Assembly: GCF_000603945.1 (NCBI RefSeq)
Contig: NZ_AXCW01000003.1
Coordinates: 1-39,642 of the forward strand
Origin: Actinotalea ferrariae CF5-4
Lineage (GTDB): Bacteria > Actinomycetota > Actinomycetes > Actinomycetales > Cellulomonadaceae
Reading direction: 5' to 3'
Length of the DNA stretch: 39,642 bases
The notes beneath the pieces are model-generated. The model had not been told where the DNA came from. It did not search any database and saw only the letters and a program-made list of their open reading frames with translations. Below, piece by piece: positions 32,554 to 39,642 of this stretch (its first letter is position 1; the number at the start of each line of letters is the position of its first letter). Made by a program: the position numbers and the translations under genes.

Positions 32554-33912
32554 GTGGACGGACCGGGGCAGCAGCGCACCGAGCCGTGGCGCGCCCGCCT
32601 CCGCCCGGTCGACCGGCAGATCCTCTCCCTGGCGCTGCCCTCCCTCGGCGCGCTCGTCGCCGAGCCGCTGTTCGTCCTCGTCGACTCGGCCGTCGTCGGC
32701 CGCCTCGGCACGGCTCCGCTGGCCGGCCTCGCGCTCGCCGGGACGGTCCTGACCACCGCCGTCGGGCTCTGCGTCTTCCTCGCGTACACGACGACGGCGA
32801 GCGTGGCCCGCTCCCTGGGGGCGGGCGACCGCGCCCGGGCGCTGCGCCTGGGGGTGGACGGCCTGTGGATCGCCGTCGGCCTCGGCACGGCGCTCGCCGC
32901 CGCGCTCCTCCTCACCGCGCCCGGGCTGCTCACCGCCCTGGGCGCACCGGCCGACGTCCTGCCCCACGCCGTCGCCTACCTGCGCTGGTCCGCGCCGGGG
33001 CTGCCGGGGATGCTCGTCGTGCTCGCGGCGACCGGCGTGCTGCGCGGCATGCTCGACACCCGGACCCCGCTGTGGGTCGCCGTCGGCGGGGCGGTCCTCA
33101 ACGCGGTCCTGTCGGTGGTGCTCGTGCTCGTCGTCGGCATGGGCGTGGCGGGGTCGGGCCTCGGCACCGCCGCGACGCAGCTCCTCATGGCGGCGGTGCT
33201 GGGCGTCGTCGTCGTCCGCGGGGCGCGGCGCGAGCGCGTGGGGCTGCTGCCCTCCGGCGCCGGCGTCCTGCACGGGGCCCGCGCCGGCGTGCCGCTCCTC
33301 CTGCGCACGCTCTCCCTGCGGGCCGCGCTGCTCCTCGCCGCATGGGTCGCCGCCGGCCTCGGCACCGTCTCGCTGGCCGGCCACCAGGTCGTCATGGCCG
33401 TCTGGGGCCTCATCGCCTTCGCCCTGGACGCGCTCGCCATCGCCGCCCAGGCGCTGGTCGGCCGTGGTCTGGGCGCCGGCGACGTGGCGGGCACGCGCGC
33501 GGTCCTGCGCCGCACGCTCCAGTGGGGCACGGGTGCGGGCGCGCTCCTCGGCCTGGTCCTGGCGGGGGTCGCGTGGTGGATCGGCCCGCTGTTCACCGAC
33601 GACGACGCCGTGCGCCGCGCCGTCGCGCTCGCCCTGTGGGTCGTGGCGCTGACGCTGCCGGTGGCGGGCTGGGTGTTCGTGCTCGACGGGGTCCTCATCG
33701 GCGCCGGCGACGGCCGGTACCTCGCCGTCGCGGGCCTGGCGACCCTGGTCGCCTACACCCCGGCGGCGCTCGCGGTGCGGACCTGGGCCGACGACGGCGC
33801 CGCCGGCCTCGCGTGGTCGTGGGTCGCGTTCGCGGGCCTCTTCATGCTCGCGCGCGCCGTGACGACCGGCCTGCGAGCCCGTGGCGCTGCGTGGATGGTG
33901 ACGGGCGCCTGA
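32554..33912 (+). CDS. MATE family efflux transporter (DinF-like)
   Basis: This is a 452-residue membrane protein with twelve hydrophobic segments in two similar halves. It opens VDRQILSLALPSLGALVAEPLFVLVDSAVVGRLG, the start of the DinF branch of MATE exporters. GTVLTTAVGLCVFLAYTTTASVARSLGAGD and AIAAQALVGRGLGAGD are the matching loops of the two halves. These pumps export cationic or other compounds using Na+ or H+. The GTG at 32554 is chosen. TACCGT ends nine bases before it, which fits a leaderless or very short leader. The in-frame ATG at 32491 would add an unconserved tail. Confidence 0.88.
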   Translation: MDGPGQQRTEPWRARLRPVDRQILSLALPSLGALVAEPLFVLVDSAVVGRLGTAPLAGLALAGTVLTTAVGLCVFLAYTTTASVARSLGAGDRARALRLGVDGLWIAVGLGTALAAALLLTAPGLLTALGAPADVLPHAVAYLRWSAPGLPGMLVVLAATGVLRGMLDTRTPLWVAVGGAVLNAVLSVVLVLVVGMGVAGSGLGTAATQLLMAAVLGVVVVRGARRERVGLLPSGAGVLHGARAGVPLLLRTLSLRAALLLAAWVAAGLGTVSLAGHQVVMAVWGLIAFALDALAIAAQALVGRGLGAGDVAGTRAVLRRTLQWGTGAGALLGLVLAGVAWWIGPLFTDDDAVRRAVALALWVVALTLPVAGWVFVLDGVLIGAGDGRYLAVAGLATLVAYTPAALAVRTWADDGAAGLAWSWVAFAGLFMLARAVTTGLRARGAAWMVTGA

Positions 33913-34029
33913 CGCTGCGGCCCTCATGCCGCGCCCGCACTCGGCGTCCGCACGGCCTGCCCGCGACACGGTGACCAGCAGCGGCGCCGCTCCGGTTGCC
34001 GGATGCGCCGATCTTGCTTCACTGGACGG

Positions 34030-34848
34030 ATGCCTCCCCCCAGCCCGCCGGGGCGCGTCCCGGGTCATTGGGCGCTGCGCCTCGTCCACCACCCCCGCGT
34101 CGCGCTCGCCGGCAAGACCGCCCTGGCGGCCCTCATCGCGTGGCTCATCGCCCGCCAGGTGCCCGACGCGGCGGAGTACTCCTTCTACGCGCCCTTCGGG
34201 GCGGTCGCCACCATGCACCCGGCCGTGTCGCGGTCGGCGTCCGAGTCCGTCCGGGGCCTCCTGGCCATCGTCCTGGGCGGCGCGCTCGGCCTGCTCGGTG
34301 ACGACCTGCTCGGGCCGTACGGCATCACCCTCGCGATCCTGGTCGGAGTCGGCGTGCTGGTGGGCGGTCTCCCGTGGCTCGGCGAGAGCCGGTCGTACGT
34401 GCCGCTCGCCGCCGTCTTCGTCCTGCTCGTCGGTCAGGGCGACGAGGTCTCCTACGCCGCGTCCTACGCGGGCCTGTTCCTGCTCGGCGGCGTGGTGTCC
34501 ATCGCCGTCAACGCCGCGCTGCCCTCCCTGTCCCTCGGGCCCGCCGACGACGCGGTGCGGGCGCTGCGCACGGAGGTCGTCGCCCACCTGCGGTTCGTCG
34601 CCCAGCACCTCGACGACGACGACTGCCAGGCGTCGCTCGCGGAGCACGGTCCCGGACGCGCCGGCCTGCGCCGCAGGCTGAGCCGCGCCGCCGCCGTCGT
34701 CGGGGAGTTCGACGAGGCGGCGGCGGGGAACCACCGCGCGCGCCGCCACCCCGAGGTGGTCGCACGGCGCAGCCAGGAGTTCCGTGCCCTGGAGCGGGCG
34801 GTCCTCCTCATCGACGACCTCTACGGGCTCTCTGCCGACCGGCCGTAG
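34030..34848 (+). CDS. FUSC/aromatic acid exporter family protein, ends at in-frame amber stop
   Basis: This 272-residue ORF encodes six hydrophobic segments of a FUSC/ArAE-type exporter: VALAGKTALAALIAWLIARQ, APFGAVATMHPAVSRSASESVRG and later LGGVVSIAVNAALP. A cytosolic helical region follows and reaches FRALERAVLLIDDLYGLSADRP. It then stops at a TAG (34846-34848), while the same frame continues without a break for 110 codons. Family members of this kind normally have such a helical end, so the protein seems cut short. The ATG at 34030 is preferred; an in-frame ATG at 34003 would add nine residues. The exporter may still work, since all membrane segments lie before the stop. Confidence 0.75.
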   Translation: MPPPSPPGRVPGHWALRLVHHPRVALAGKTALAALIAWLIARQVPDAAEYSFYAPFGAVATMHPAVSRSASESVRGLLAIVLGGALGLLGDDLLGPYGITLAILVGVGVLVGGLPWLGESRSYVPLAAVFVLLVGQGDEVSYAASYAGLFLLGGVVSIAVNAALPSLSLGPADDAVRALRTEVVAHLRFVAQHLDDDDCQASLAEHGPGRAGLRRRLSRAAAVVGEFDEAAAGNHRARRHPEVVARRSQEFRALERAVLLIDDLYGLSADRP

Positions 34849-35178
34849 GACACGCCGGTCGGCGGTACGTCCCGCGAGCTGCGGGCGCCCATGGCGGTGG
34901 CCCTGCGGGAGCTCGCCGCGGCGATGGACGAGATCGGCCCGCTGGACACGGAGTCCGGGCGCCGGGCGGCGGTGGACGCGGCGATGCAGCAGCTCGTGGT
35001 GGCGCTCGGTCGGCACGAGGAGCGGCACGGGCACGACGGCGAGTCGCTCGTCGTGGCGACCGTCGTGACGACCCTGCGACGCACCCTGTCGGTCCTCACG
35101 CCCGACGGCGTGCGGCTGTCCACGGGTCCGCTGCCGAAGCAGCCCGCCACGAGTGCGGCGTCGGCACACAGCCCGTGA
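34849..35178 (+). pseudogene. C-terminal part of the FUSC-type gene after the amber stop
   Basis: The frame continues in phase directly after the TAG: DTPVGGTSRELRAPMAVALRELAAAMDEI, then helical sequence to TGPLPKQPATSAASAHSP. Codon use keeps the G/C third-position bias, so the loss of coding is recent or the stop is sometimes read through. The ATG at 34891 could start a 95-residue product, but it has no good ribosome-binding site. It is more likely the tail of the gene before it. Confidence 0.6.
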
Positions 35179-35204
35179 CCGGCCCGCGGCCGCTCTCCCT
35201 CCGA

Positions 35205-35248
35205 ACGCCGTGAGCCCGGCCCCCCGTGGGGGACCGGGCTCACGGCGT
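35205..35248. terminator. bidirectional terminator
   Basis: ACGCCGTGAGCCCGG-CCCCC pairs with GGGGG-A-CCGGGCTCACGGCGT around the loop CGT, a stem of about 20 bp with one bulge. It lies between the 3' ends of the FUSC-type gene (+) and rplI (-) and can serve both strands. Confidence 0.8.
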
Positions 35249-35256
35249 GGGGTGCG

Positions 35257-35709
35257 TCAGGCCGAGGGGACGACCTGGACGTCGACCTGCGCGGCGACGT
35301 CCTCGTGCAGGCGGACCTGCACCTGGTACTCGCCGATCGCCTTGATCGGCTGACCGACCTCGATCTTGCGCTTGTCGACCGACGGGCCACCGGCGGCGGC
35401 GATCGCCTCGGCGATGTCCGTCGTGGAGACCGCGCCGAACAGCCGGCCGGACGCGCCGGCCTTGACGGTCACGACGACCGGCTTGGACTGCAGGCTGTCG
35501 CGGACGGCCTTCGCGTCGTCGAGCGACGCGATCTCGCGGCTCTTGCGAGCCTTGCGGATCTGGTCGATCTGCTTCTGGGCACCCTTGCTCCACGCCGTGG
35601 CCAGGCCACGCGGCAGGAGGTAGTTGCGGGCGTACCCGTCCTTGACCTCCACCACGTCACCCGGGGCGCCGAGACCGGTCACCTCGTGCGTGAGGATGAG
35701 CTTCGCCAT
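35257..35709 (-). CDS. rplI: 50S ribosomal protein L9
   Basis: This is 150 residues long, the family's usual length. The N-terminal domain has [37 protein letters not shown] with the rRNA-binding [17 protein letters not shown] signature. A long connecting helix ([16 protein letters not shown]) and the C-terminal domain ([21 protein letters not shown]) follow. It is the last gene of the rpsF-ssb-rpsR-rplI operon, 16 bp after rpsR, and ends just before the shared terminator. Confidence 0.97.
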   Translation of the reverse strand: MAKLILTHEVTGLGAPGDVVEVKDGYARNYLLPRGLATAWSKGAQKQIDQIRKARKSREIASLDDAKAVRDSLQSKPVVVTVKAGASGRLFGAVSTTDIAEAIAAAGGPSVDKRKIEVGQPIKAIGEYQVQVRLHEDVAAQVDVQVVPSA

Positions 35710-35725
35710 GAGTTCAGCCCCTTTC

Positions 35726-35962
35726 TCAGCGAGCCGAGCTCGAGTACGGCAGCAGAGCCATCTCACGGGCGTTCTTGACGGCCCGGGCGATGGCGCGCTG
35801 CTCCTGGACGGAGACACCGGTCACACGGCGCGCGCGGATCTTCCCGCGGTCCGAGATGAACTTCCGCAGCAGCGCGGTGTCCTTGTAGTCGACGACGTCG
35901 ATCTTCGCCGCCTTGAGGGGGTTCGTCTTCTTCTTGGGCTTACGGACGACGGGCTTCGCCAT
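35726..35962 (-). CDS. rpsR: 30S ribosomal protein S18
   Basis: This 78-residue protein has the family signature [54 protein letters not shown]18 pairs with S6 on the ribosome's platform. The N-terminus has no Cys pairs, so it is the zinc-free form. The S6:S18 pair may also bind the leader of this operon. Confidence 0.97.
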   Translation of the reverse strand: MAKPVVRKPKKKTNPLKAAKIDVVDYKDTALLRKFISDRGKIRARRVTGVSVQEQRAIARAVKNAREMALLPYSSSAR

Positions 35963-36019
35963 CGTGTGCTCCTCGGGGTTCTTCGTGGCCCGACCGACCG
36001 TGCGGTCGTGGCCGAGGGA

Positions 36020-36541
36020 TCAGAAGGGGGGCTCGTCGTTGAACGAGCCACCACCGCTTGCGGCCGGTCCGGACGTGGCCCACGGGTCGTTGTCGAACCC
36101 GCCGCCACCCCCCTGACCGCCGCTGCTGTAGCCGTTGCCGCCGCCGAAGCCGCCACCACCACCGCCGCCGCCCGAGCGCTGGGCCCGGGTGACCTTGGCC
36201 GAGGCGTACCGCAGGGAGGGACCGACCTCGTCGACCTGGAGCTCCACGACGGTGCGCTTCTCGCCCTCGCGGGTCTCGTAGGAGCGCTGCACCAGACGAC
36301 CCTGGGCGATGACGCGCATGCCCTTGGTCAGCGACTCCGCGACGTTCTCCGCCGCCTCGCGCCAGATCGAGCAGCGCATGAACAGCGTGTCGCCGTCCTT
36401 CCACTCGTTGCTCTGGCGGTCGAACGCCCGCGGCGTGGACGCGATCGTGAAGTTCGCGACCGCGGCGCCGGAGGGGGTGAAGCGGAGCTCGGGGTCCCCG
36501 GTCAGGTTCCCGACCACCGTGATGACGGTGTCACCAGCCAT
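36020..36541 (-). CDS. ssb: single-stranded DNA-binding protein
   Basis: This 173-residue protein has an N-terminal OB fold (about residues 1-110: [69 protein letters not shown]). A Gly-rich flexible region with [24 protein letters not shown] follows, and the acidic tip DEPPF binds partner proteins such as helicases and repair enzymes. It coats single-stranded DNA in replication and repair. It is the second gene of the operon, between rpsF and rpsR. Confidence 0.97.
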   Translation of the reverse strand: MAGDTVITVVGNLTGDPELRFTPSGAAVANFTIASTPRAFDRQSNEWKDGDTLFMRCSIWREAAENVAESLTKGMRVIAQGRLVQRSYETREGEKRTVVELQVDEVGPSLRYASAKVTRAQRSGGGGGGGGFGGGNGYSSGGQGGGGGFDNDPWATSGPAASGGGSFNDEPPF

Positions 36542-36603
36542 TGCCTGCTCCTCGCGGTTGGTCTACTGGGTGTCGGCGTGCGACGGCTTGGACGGCCGTC
36601 GGG

Positions 36604-36894
36604 TCAGCGAGCGTCCGGGCGCATGACCTTCGTGCGCAGGACGGCCTCGTTGAGCCCCAGCTGACGGTCCAGCTCCTGAGCCGTCTCGGGGGTCGCGGTG
36701 AAGTTGACGACGGCGTAGATGCCCTCGGCCTTCTTGTTGATCTCGTAGGCCAGGCGACGCCGACCCCAGATGTCCACGGTGTCGACGGTGCCACCCGCGG
36801 TCTTCACGACCGAGAGGTACTTGTCGAGGGACGGCGCGACGGTCCGCTCCTCGATGTCGGGGTCGAGGATGACCATCATCTCGTAACGACGCAT
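36604..36894 (-). CDS. rpsF: 30S ribosomal protein S6
   Basis: This is 96 residues long, the normal length: [52 protein letters not shown] and [13 protein letters not shown]6 forms a pair with S18 on the 30S platform. The ATG at 36894 has an AGGAGGTGG site about ten bases upstream, which lies within a stem of the leader hairpin. It is the first gene of the operon. Confidence 0.97.
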   Translation of the reverse strand: MRRYEMMVILDPDIEERTVAPSLDKYLSVVKTAGGTVDTVDIWGRRRLAYEINKKAEGIYAVVNFTATPETAQELDRQLGLNEAVLRTKVMRPDAR

Positions 36895-36899
36895 GCGAG

Positions 36900-36951
36900 A
36901 ACCCACCTCCTGTGGTCTCAGCGGCCACGGTCTCTCCGTGGCAGGAGGGTT
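36900..36951 (-). promoter_or_regulatory. candidate S6:S18 autoregulatory leader of rpsF
   Basis: On the minus strand AACCC-TCCTG can pair with CAGGA-GGT-GGGTT. Inside is a 7-bp hairpin, GCCACGG-agaga-CCGTGGC, followed on the 3' side by an unpaired stretch beginning with CCG. An outer stem, an inner stem and a CCG-containing internal loop are the features of the known S6:S18-binding leader. The ribosome-binding site of rpsF is in the 3' strand of the outer stem, so binding would block its translation. Confidence 0.6.
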
Positions 36952-37028
36952 GTGCGTCAGCCGCAGCGGGACCGGTCCGTGGACCTGACGTGGTGATGGC
37001 ACCTCGTCCACCCGTGCAGCAGCCGCCC

Positions 37029-37034
37029 ATGCTA
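37029..37034 (-). promoter_or_regulatory. putative -10 box of the rpsF operon
   Basis: TAGCAT on the minus strand fits the TAnnnT pattern and lies about 135 bp before the rpsF ATG, leaving a leader of roughly 125 bases. No clear -35 hexamer was seen. Confidence 0.4.
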
Positions 37035-37058
37035 CCGGCTCACGGCGCCGCCCACGGA

Positions 37059-37097
37059 CCCGGGCGCGACCCTGTGGAGGGCAGGGTCGCGCCCGGG
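37059..37097 (-). terminator. strong hairpin terminator after the penicillin-binding protein gene
   Basis: CCCGGGCGCGACCCTG and CAGGGTCGCGCCCGGG form a perfect 16-bp stem with a 7-base loop, 35 bp after the stop of the PBP gene. It separates this gene from the rpsF operon. No U-tract follows. Confidence 0.8.
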
Positions 37098-37131
37098 ACG
37101 GGCGGAGGTCGTCGCAGGGCGCCCGTCGGCC

Positions 37132-39642
37132 CTAGGGGACCGGCAGGCCCGGCGGCTCGAGCCGGCCCTCGCCGGCACCGTCGTTCCCCCCGCCGGGCGG
37201 TGCGGGCGCCACCGGTGGTTCCGTGGGCGCCGGGGTCGGCACGGGTGTCGGCGTCGGGGTCGGCGCAGGCGCCGGGCCGGTCGACACGTCGATCGTCACC
37301 GTGCTCCCGGGCTCCGCCTGACCACCCGCGGGGCTCTGCGCCACGACCTGCCCCGGCGGGGCGGGCGCCGCGACGTCGCGCGCGGTGACCGAGAACCCGG
37401 CCGCCGTGAGCGCGGAGCGGGCCTGCTCCGCCGTCTGCCCGATCACGTTGGGCACGTCCGTCAGACCCGTGCCCTCCGAGACGACGATCGTCACCGCGGA
37501 TCCCTGCTCGGCCTCGCCGCTGGGGTTCTGGCTGATGACGACGCCCTCGGGGACCGACGGGTCGGTCGCACGCTCCACCGCCGCCGCGAAGCCGGCGCCG
37601 CGGAGCTGGGCGATCGCCTCCGCCTCGGGCAGCCCGACGACGGACGGCACGGGGAGGATCGGCGGCTCGTTCGGCTCACCGATGTCGGCGCGCTCGGGGA
37701 ACGGGATGACCTCGGTGCCCTCGAGCGCCCGCGTCATGTGCTCGGTCCACATCCGCACGGGGAAGCTGCCGCCGGTGATCTCGTCGAAGCCGCCGAAGGG
37801 CGTGATCGGCTCCGCCGTGGTCCCGTCCGCCGACGTCTGGTAGAGCGCCACCGCCGTCGTCAGCTGCGGCGTGAAGCCGACGTACCAGGCGGAGCGGTTG
37901 TCGGTCGACGTGCCGGTCTTGCCGGCCGACGGGCGGCCGATCTCCTGCGCCGGCTCGCCGGAGCCGCGCTCCACGACCTGCTGCAGCGCGTAGGTCGTGT
38001 CCGCCATGACGTCCTCGGCGAACACCCGCTCGCTCTGCGACGCACCCTGGTAGACGGTCCCGCCGTCGAGGTACTCCATCGACCGGACGATGAAGGGCTC
38101 GTTGTGGATGCCCTGCGCGGCGAACGTGTTGTACGCCTCCGCCATGTCGATCGGGTTGGGCGAGGCGGTGCCGAGCACGTTGGCCGCGACCTCGAAGTTC
38201 GGGCCGAGGAGGCCGGCCGTGTTCTCGTCCAACCCCGCGCGCACCGCCACCTGCGCGGTGGCGGACGGCCCGACCTCCGCATTCATCTGGCCGTAGACCG
38301 TGTTGACCGACTGCGCGGTGGCGCGGATGACGTCGATCTCGCCGAAGTCGCGGTCCTGGAAGTTCTGCGGCGGCTCGGCGAAGCCCTCGACCGGGATCTG
38401 GCTGTCGCCGTTGTACCGCGAGCGCAGCGAGCCGCCGTTCTCGAGGTAGGCGACGAGCGTGAACGGCTTGAAGGTCGAGCCCGCCTGCGCGATGTCCTGC
38501 GTGGCGGCGTTGCGGGAGACGGTGATGAAGTCCGGTCCGCCGTACATCGCCTTGATGGCGCCGTCCGCCGCGTCCAGGGTGACCATCGCCACGCGGAGGT
38601 TCGCCGGCCGGTCCTCGGGCAGGGAGGTCGCCGCCGCCTCGATCGACTCCTGCATCGGCACCTCGATGGTCGAGACGACCTTGTACCCGCGGGTCTCGAG
38701 CTCCTGCTCCGTGACGGGCGACCGCTCGAGGATCTCCCGGCGCACCGTGTCCACCAGGTAGCCGCGCGGACCGGCGAGGCGGTCGTCCTGCACGTACTCG
38801 ATCGTCTGGGGGAAGACGAGCGCGTCGCGCTCCGCCTGCGTCAGCCGCCCGATCTCGACCATGCCGTCGAGCACGTAGTTCCAGCGCTGCTCGGCGCGCT
38901 CCGGGTCGTTGCGCGGGTCCCAGTTGTTGGGCGACGGGATGATCCCGGCGATGAGCGCCGCCTGCGCCACGTCCAGCTCCGCGGCCGGGACGCCGAAGTA
39001 CTCCTGCGCCGCGCGCTCGATGCCGTAGGAGCCGCGCCCGAGGAAGATCGTGTTGAGGTAGTTCTCGAGGATCTGGTCCTTGTCCTGCGCCTGGTCGAGC
39101 TTCACGGCGAGGATCGCCTCGCGGATCTTGCCGCGGTAGTCGTCCACCGTGGTGCCGAAGTAGTAGCGCTCGGCGTACTGCTGGGTGATCGTCGAGCCGC
39201 CCTGCGTCGCGTTGCCGCGCAGGTTGTTCCACAGGGCCCGGGCGATGCCGGTCGGGGAGATGCCGGCGTTCTCGTAGAACGTCCGGTCCTCCGCCGCGAC
39301 GACGGCGTCCTTGACGTGCTGCGGGATGGTGTCGCCCGCGATGATCTCGCGGTTGGCCTCGCCGAACGTGCCCAGGACGGTGGTGCCGTCGGCGTAGTAG
39401 ACCGTCGTCGTCTGGGACTGGGCGAACTCGTCCGGCTCGGGGATCTCCGTCGTCGCGTACGCCCACGCGGCCAGCCCGACGAGCAGCGCCAGGCCCAGGA
39501 GGAACAGGCCGAGGAGGAGCTTCCAGGACGGCACCCAGCGCCGCCAGCCGGTCCTCCCGTACCGCGGGTAGTCGATGAGCCGACGTCGCGCCGGCGCGCC
39601 ACCCCGACCGCCGGTGCCGCCCGCGCCGCCGCCCGGCCCGCG
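37132..39642 (-). CDS. bifunctional penicillin-binding protein with PASTA domains, 5' end off the right edge
   Basis: At least 836 residues are visible. The frame is still open at the edge with a cytosolic start segment (RRRLIDYPRYGRTGWRRW), so the true start is outside. One membrane anchor follows (LLLGLFLLGLALLVGLAAW). The transglycosylase domain has EDRTFYENAGISPTGIARA and QGGSTITQQYAERYYF. The transpeptidase domain has the active-site STFKPF (SxxK), SVN (SxN) and KTGTS (KTG). Two PASTA domains follow (VPSVVGLPEAEAIAQL... and VPNVIGQTAEQARSAL...), then a Pro/Thr-rich tail. It polymerises and cross-links peptidoglycan outside the membrane; PASTA domains may sense wall precursors. It is a class A, PonA-like PBP. 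Confidence 0.95.
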   Translation of the reverse strand, partial: RGPGGGAGGTGGRGGAPARRRLIDYPRYGRTGWRRWVPSWKLLLGLFLLGLALLVGLAAWAYATTEIPEPDEFAQSQTTTVYYADGTTVLGTFGEANREIIAGDTIPQHVKDAVVAAEDRTFYENAGISPTGIARALWNNLRGNATQGGSTITQQYAERYYFGTTVDDYRGKIREAILAVKLDQAQDKDQILENYLNTIFLGRGSYGIERAAQEYFGVPAAELDVAQAALIAGIIPSPNNWDPRNDPERAEQRWNYVLDGMVEIGRLTQAERDALVFPQTIEYVQDDRLAGPRGYLVDTVRREILERSPVTEQELETRGYKVVSTIEVPMQESIEAAATSLPEDRPANLRVAMVTLDAADGAIKAMYGGPDFITVSRNAATQDIAQAGSTFKPFTLVAYLENGGSLRSRYNGDSQIPVEGFAEPPQNFQDRDFGEIDVIRATAQSVNTVYGQMNAEVGPSATAQVAVRAGLDENTAGLLGPNFEVAANVLGTASPNPIDMAEAYNTFAAQGIHNEPFIVRSMEYLDGGTVYQGASQSERVFAEDVMADTTYALQQVVERGSGEPAQEIGRPSAGKTGTSTDNRSAWYVGFTPQLTTAVALYQTSADGTTAEPITPFGGFDEITGGSFPVRMWTEHMTRALEGTEVIPFPERADIGEPNEPPILPVPSVVGLPEAEAIAQLRGAGFAAAVERATDPSVPEGVVISQNPSGEAEQGSAVTIVVSEGTGLTDVPNVIGQTAEQARSALTAAGFSVTARDVAAPAPPGQVVAQSPAGGQAEPGSTVTIDVSTGPAPAPTPTPTPVPTPAPTEPPVAPAPPGGGNDGAGEGRLEPPGLPVP

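Noticed and set aside
35153-35353. Small + strand frame over the rplI end
   Set aside because: It covers the terminator hairpin and the antisense of rplI.

Overview
This is a very GC-rich stretch of bacterial chromosome with strong G/C bias at third codon positions, GTG/TTG starts, TAnnnT-type -10 boxes and the gene order pbp - rpsF - ssb - rpsR - rplI ... dnaB. It points to a high-GC actinobacterium, most likely Micrococcales of the Cellulomonas/Cellulosimicrobium type. The large secreted GH16 glucanase behind GAGAGCGCTCTC-type operators agrees with that. The genus is inferred from protein style, not searched.

Left part (1-11.3 kb). A pentapeptide-repeat protein runs off the left edge and overlaps a membrane-anchored hypothetical gene. 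A small membrane ORF diverges from them across three 22-bp-period direct repeats. Next come a divergent pair: a secreted LVIVD-repeat protein and a His-rich DUF305 lipoprotein, with a palindrome between them. An arsenic module follows: arsR diverges from arsD-arsA-SDR across two ArsR-type operators spaced 33 bp apart. The three genes overlap, and no arsenite pump is in the window. An ABC-F ATPase and an RsmC/RlmG-like methyltransferase close this part.

Middle (11.4-28.1 kb). A 985-residue protein carries PAS/PAS/GAF sensing, a SpoIIE phosphatase, an RsbW-like kinase and an RsbV-like STAS domain: a whole partner-switching circuit in one chain. Next is a 1345-residue GH16 glucanase with repeated CBM-like and Calx-beta domains. 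Its catalytic domain appears to be inserted inside the fourth CBM copy, and its promoter carries three LacI-type palindromes. Then come a CPBP membrane protein, a two-domain GNAT, a lysozyme-like secreted-type protein, a DUF418/HGSNAT-type membrane protein, a lipoprotein gamma-glutamyltransferase, a GNAT, a LysE exporter fused at its 5' end to a truncated GNAT gene, a cupin, and a LuxR regulator divergent from the cupin.

Right part (28.1-39.6 kb). This is core replication, translation and wall synthesis. The dnaB gene is interrupted in its Walker A motif by a 413-residue intein with the marks of class 3 (Ala1; W-C-T triad), a LAGLIDADG endonuclease and extra zinc-finger-like Cys pairs. Upstream lie an AGE-family epimerase, a MATE exporter, and a FUSC-type exporter gene split by an in-frame amber codon. 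The rpsF-ssb-rpsR-rplI operon follows, with a leader that can fold like the S6:S18 autoregulatory motif. A bifunctional penicillin-binding protein with two PASTA domains runs off the right edge.

No tRNA, rRNA, CRISPR array, insertion sequence or prophage was recognised. Start sites, domain limits and family names come from reading the sequence only.
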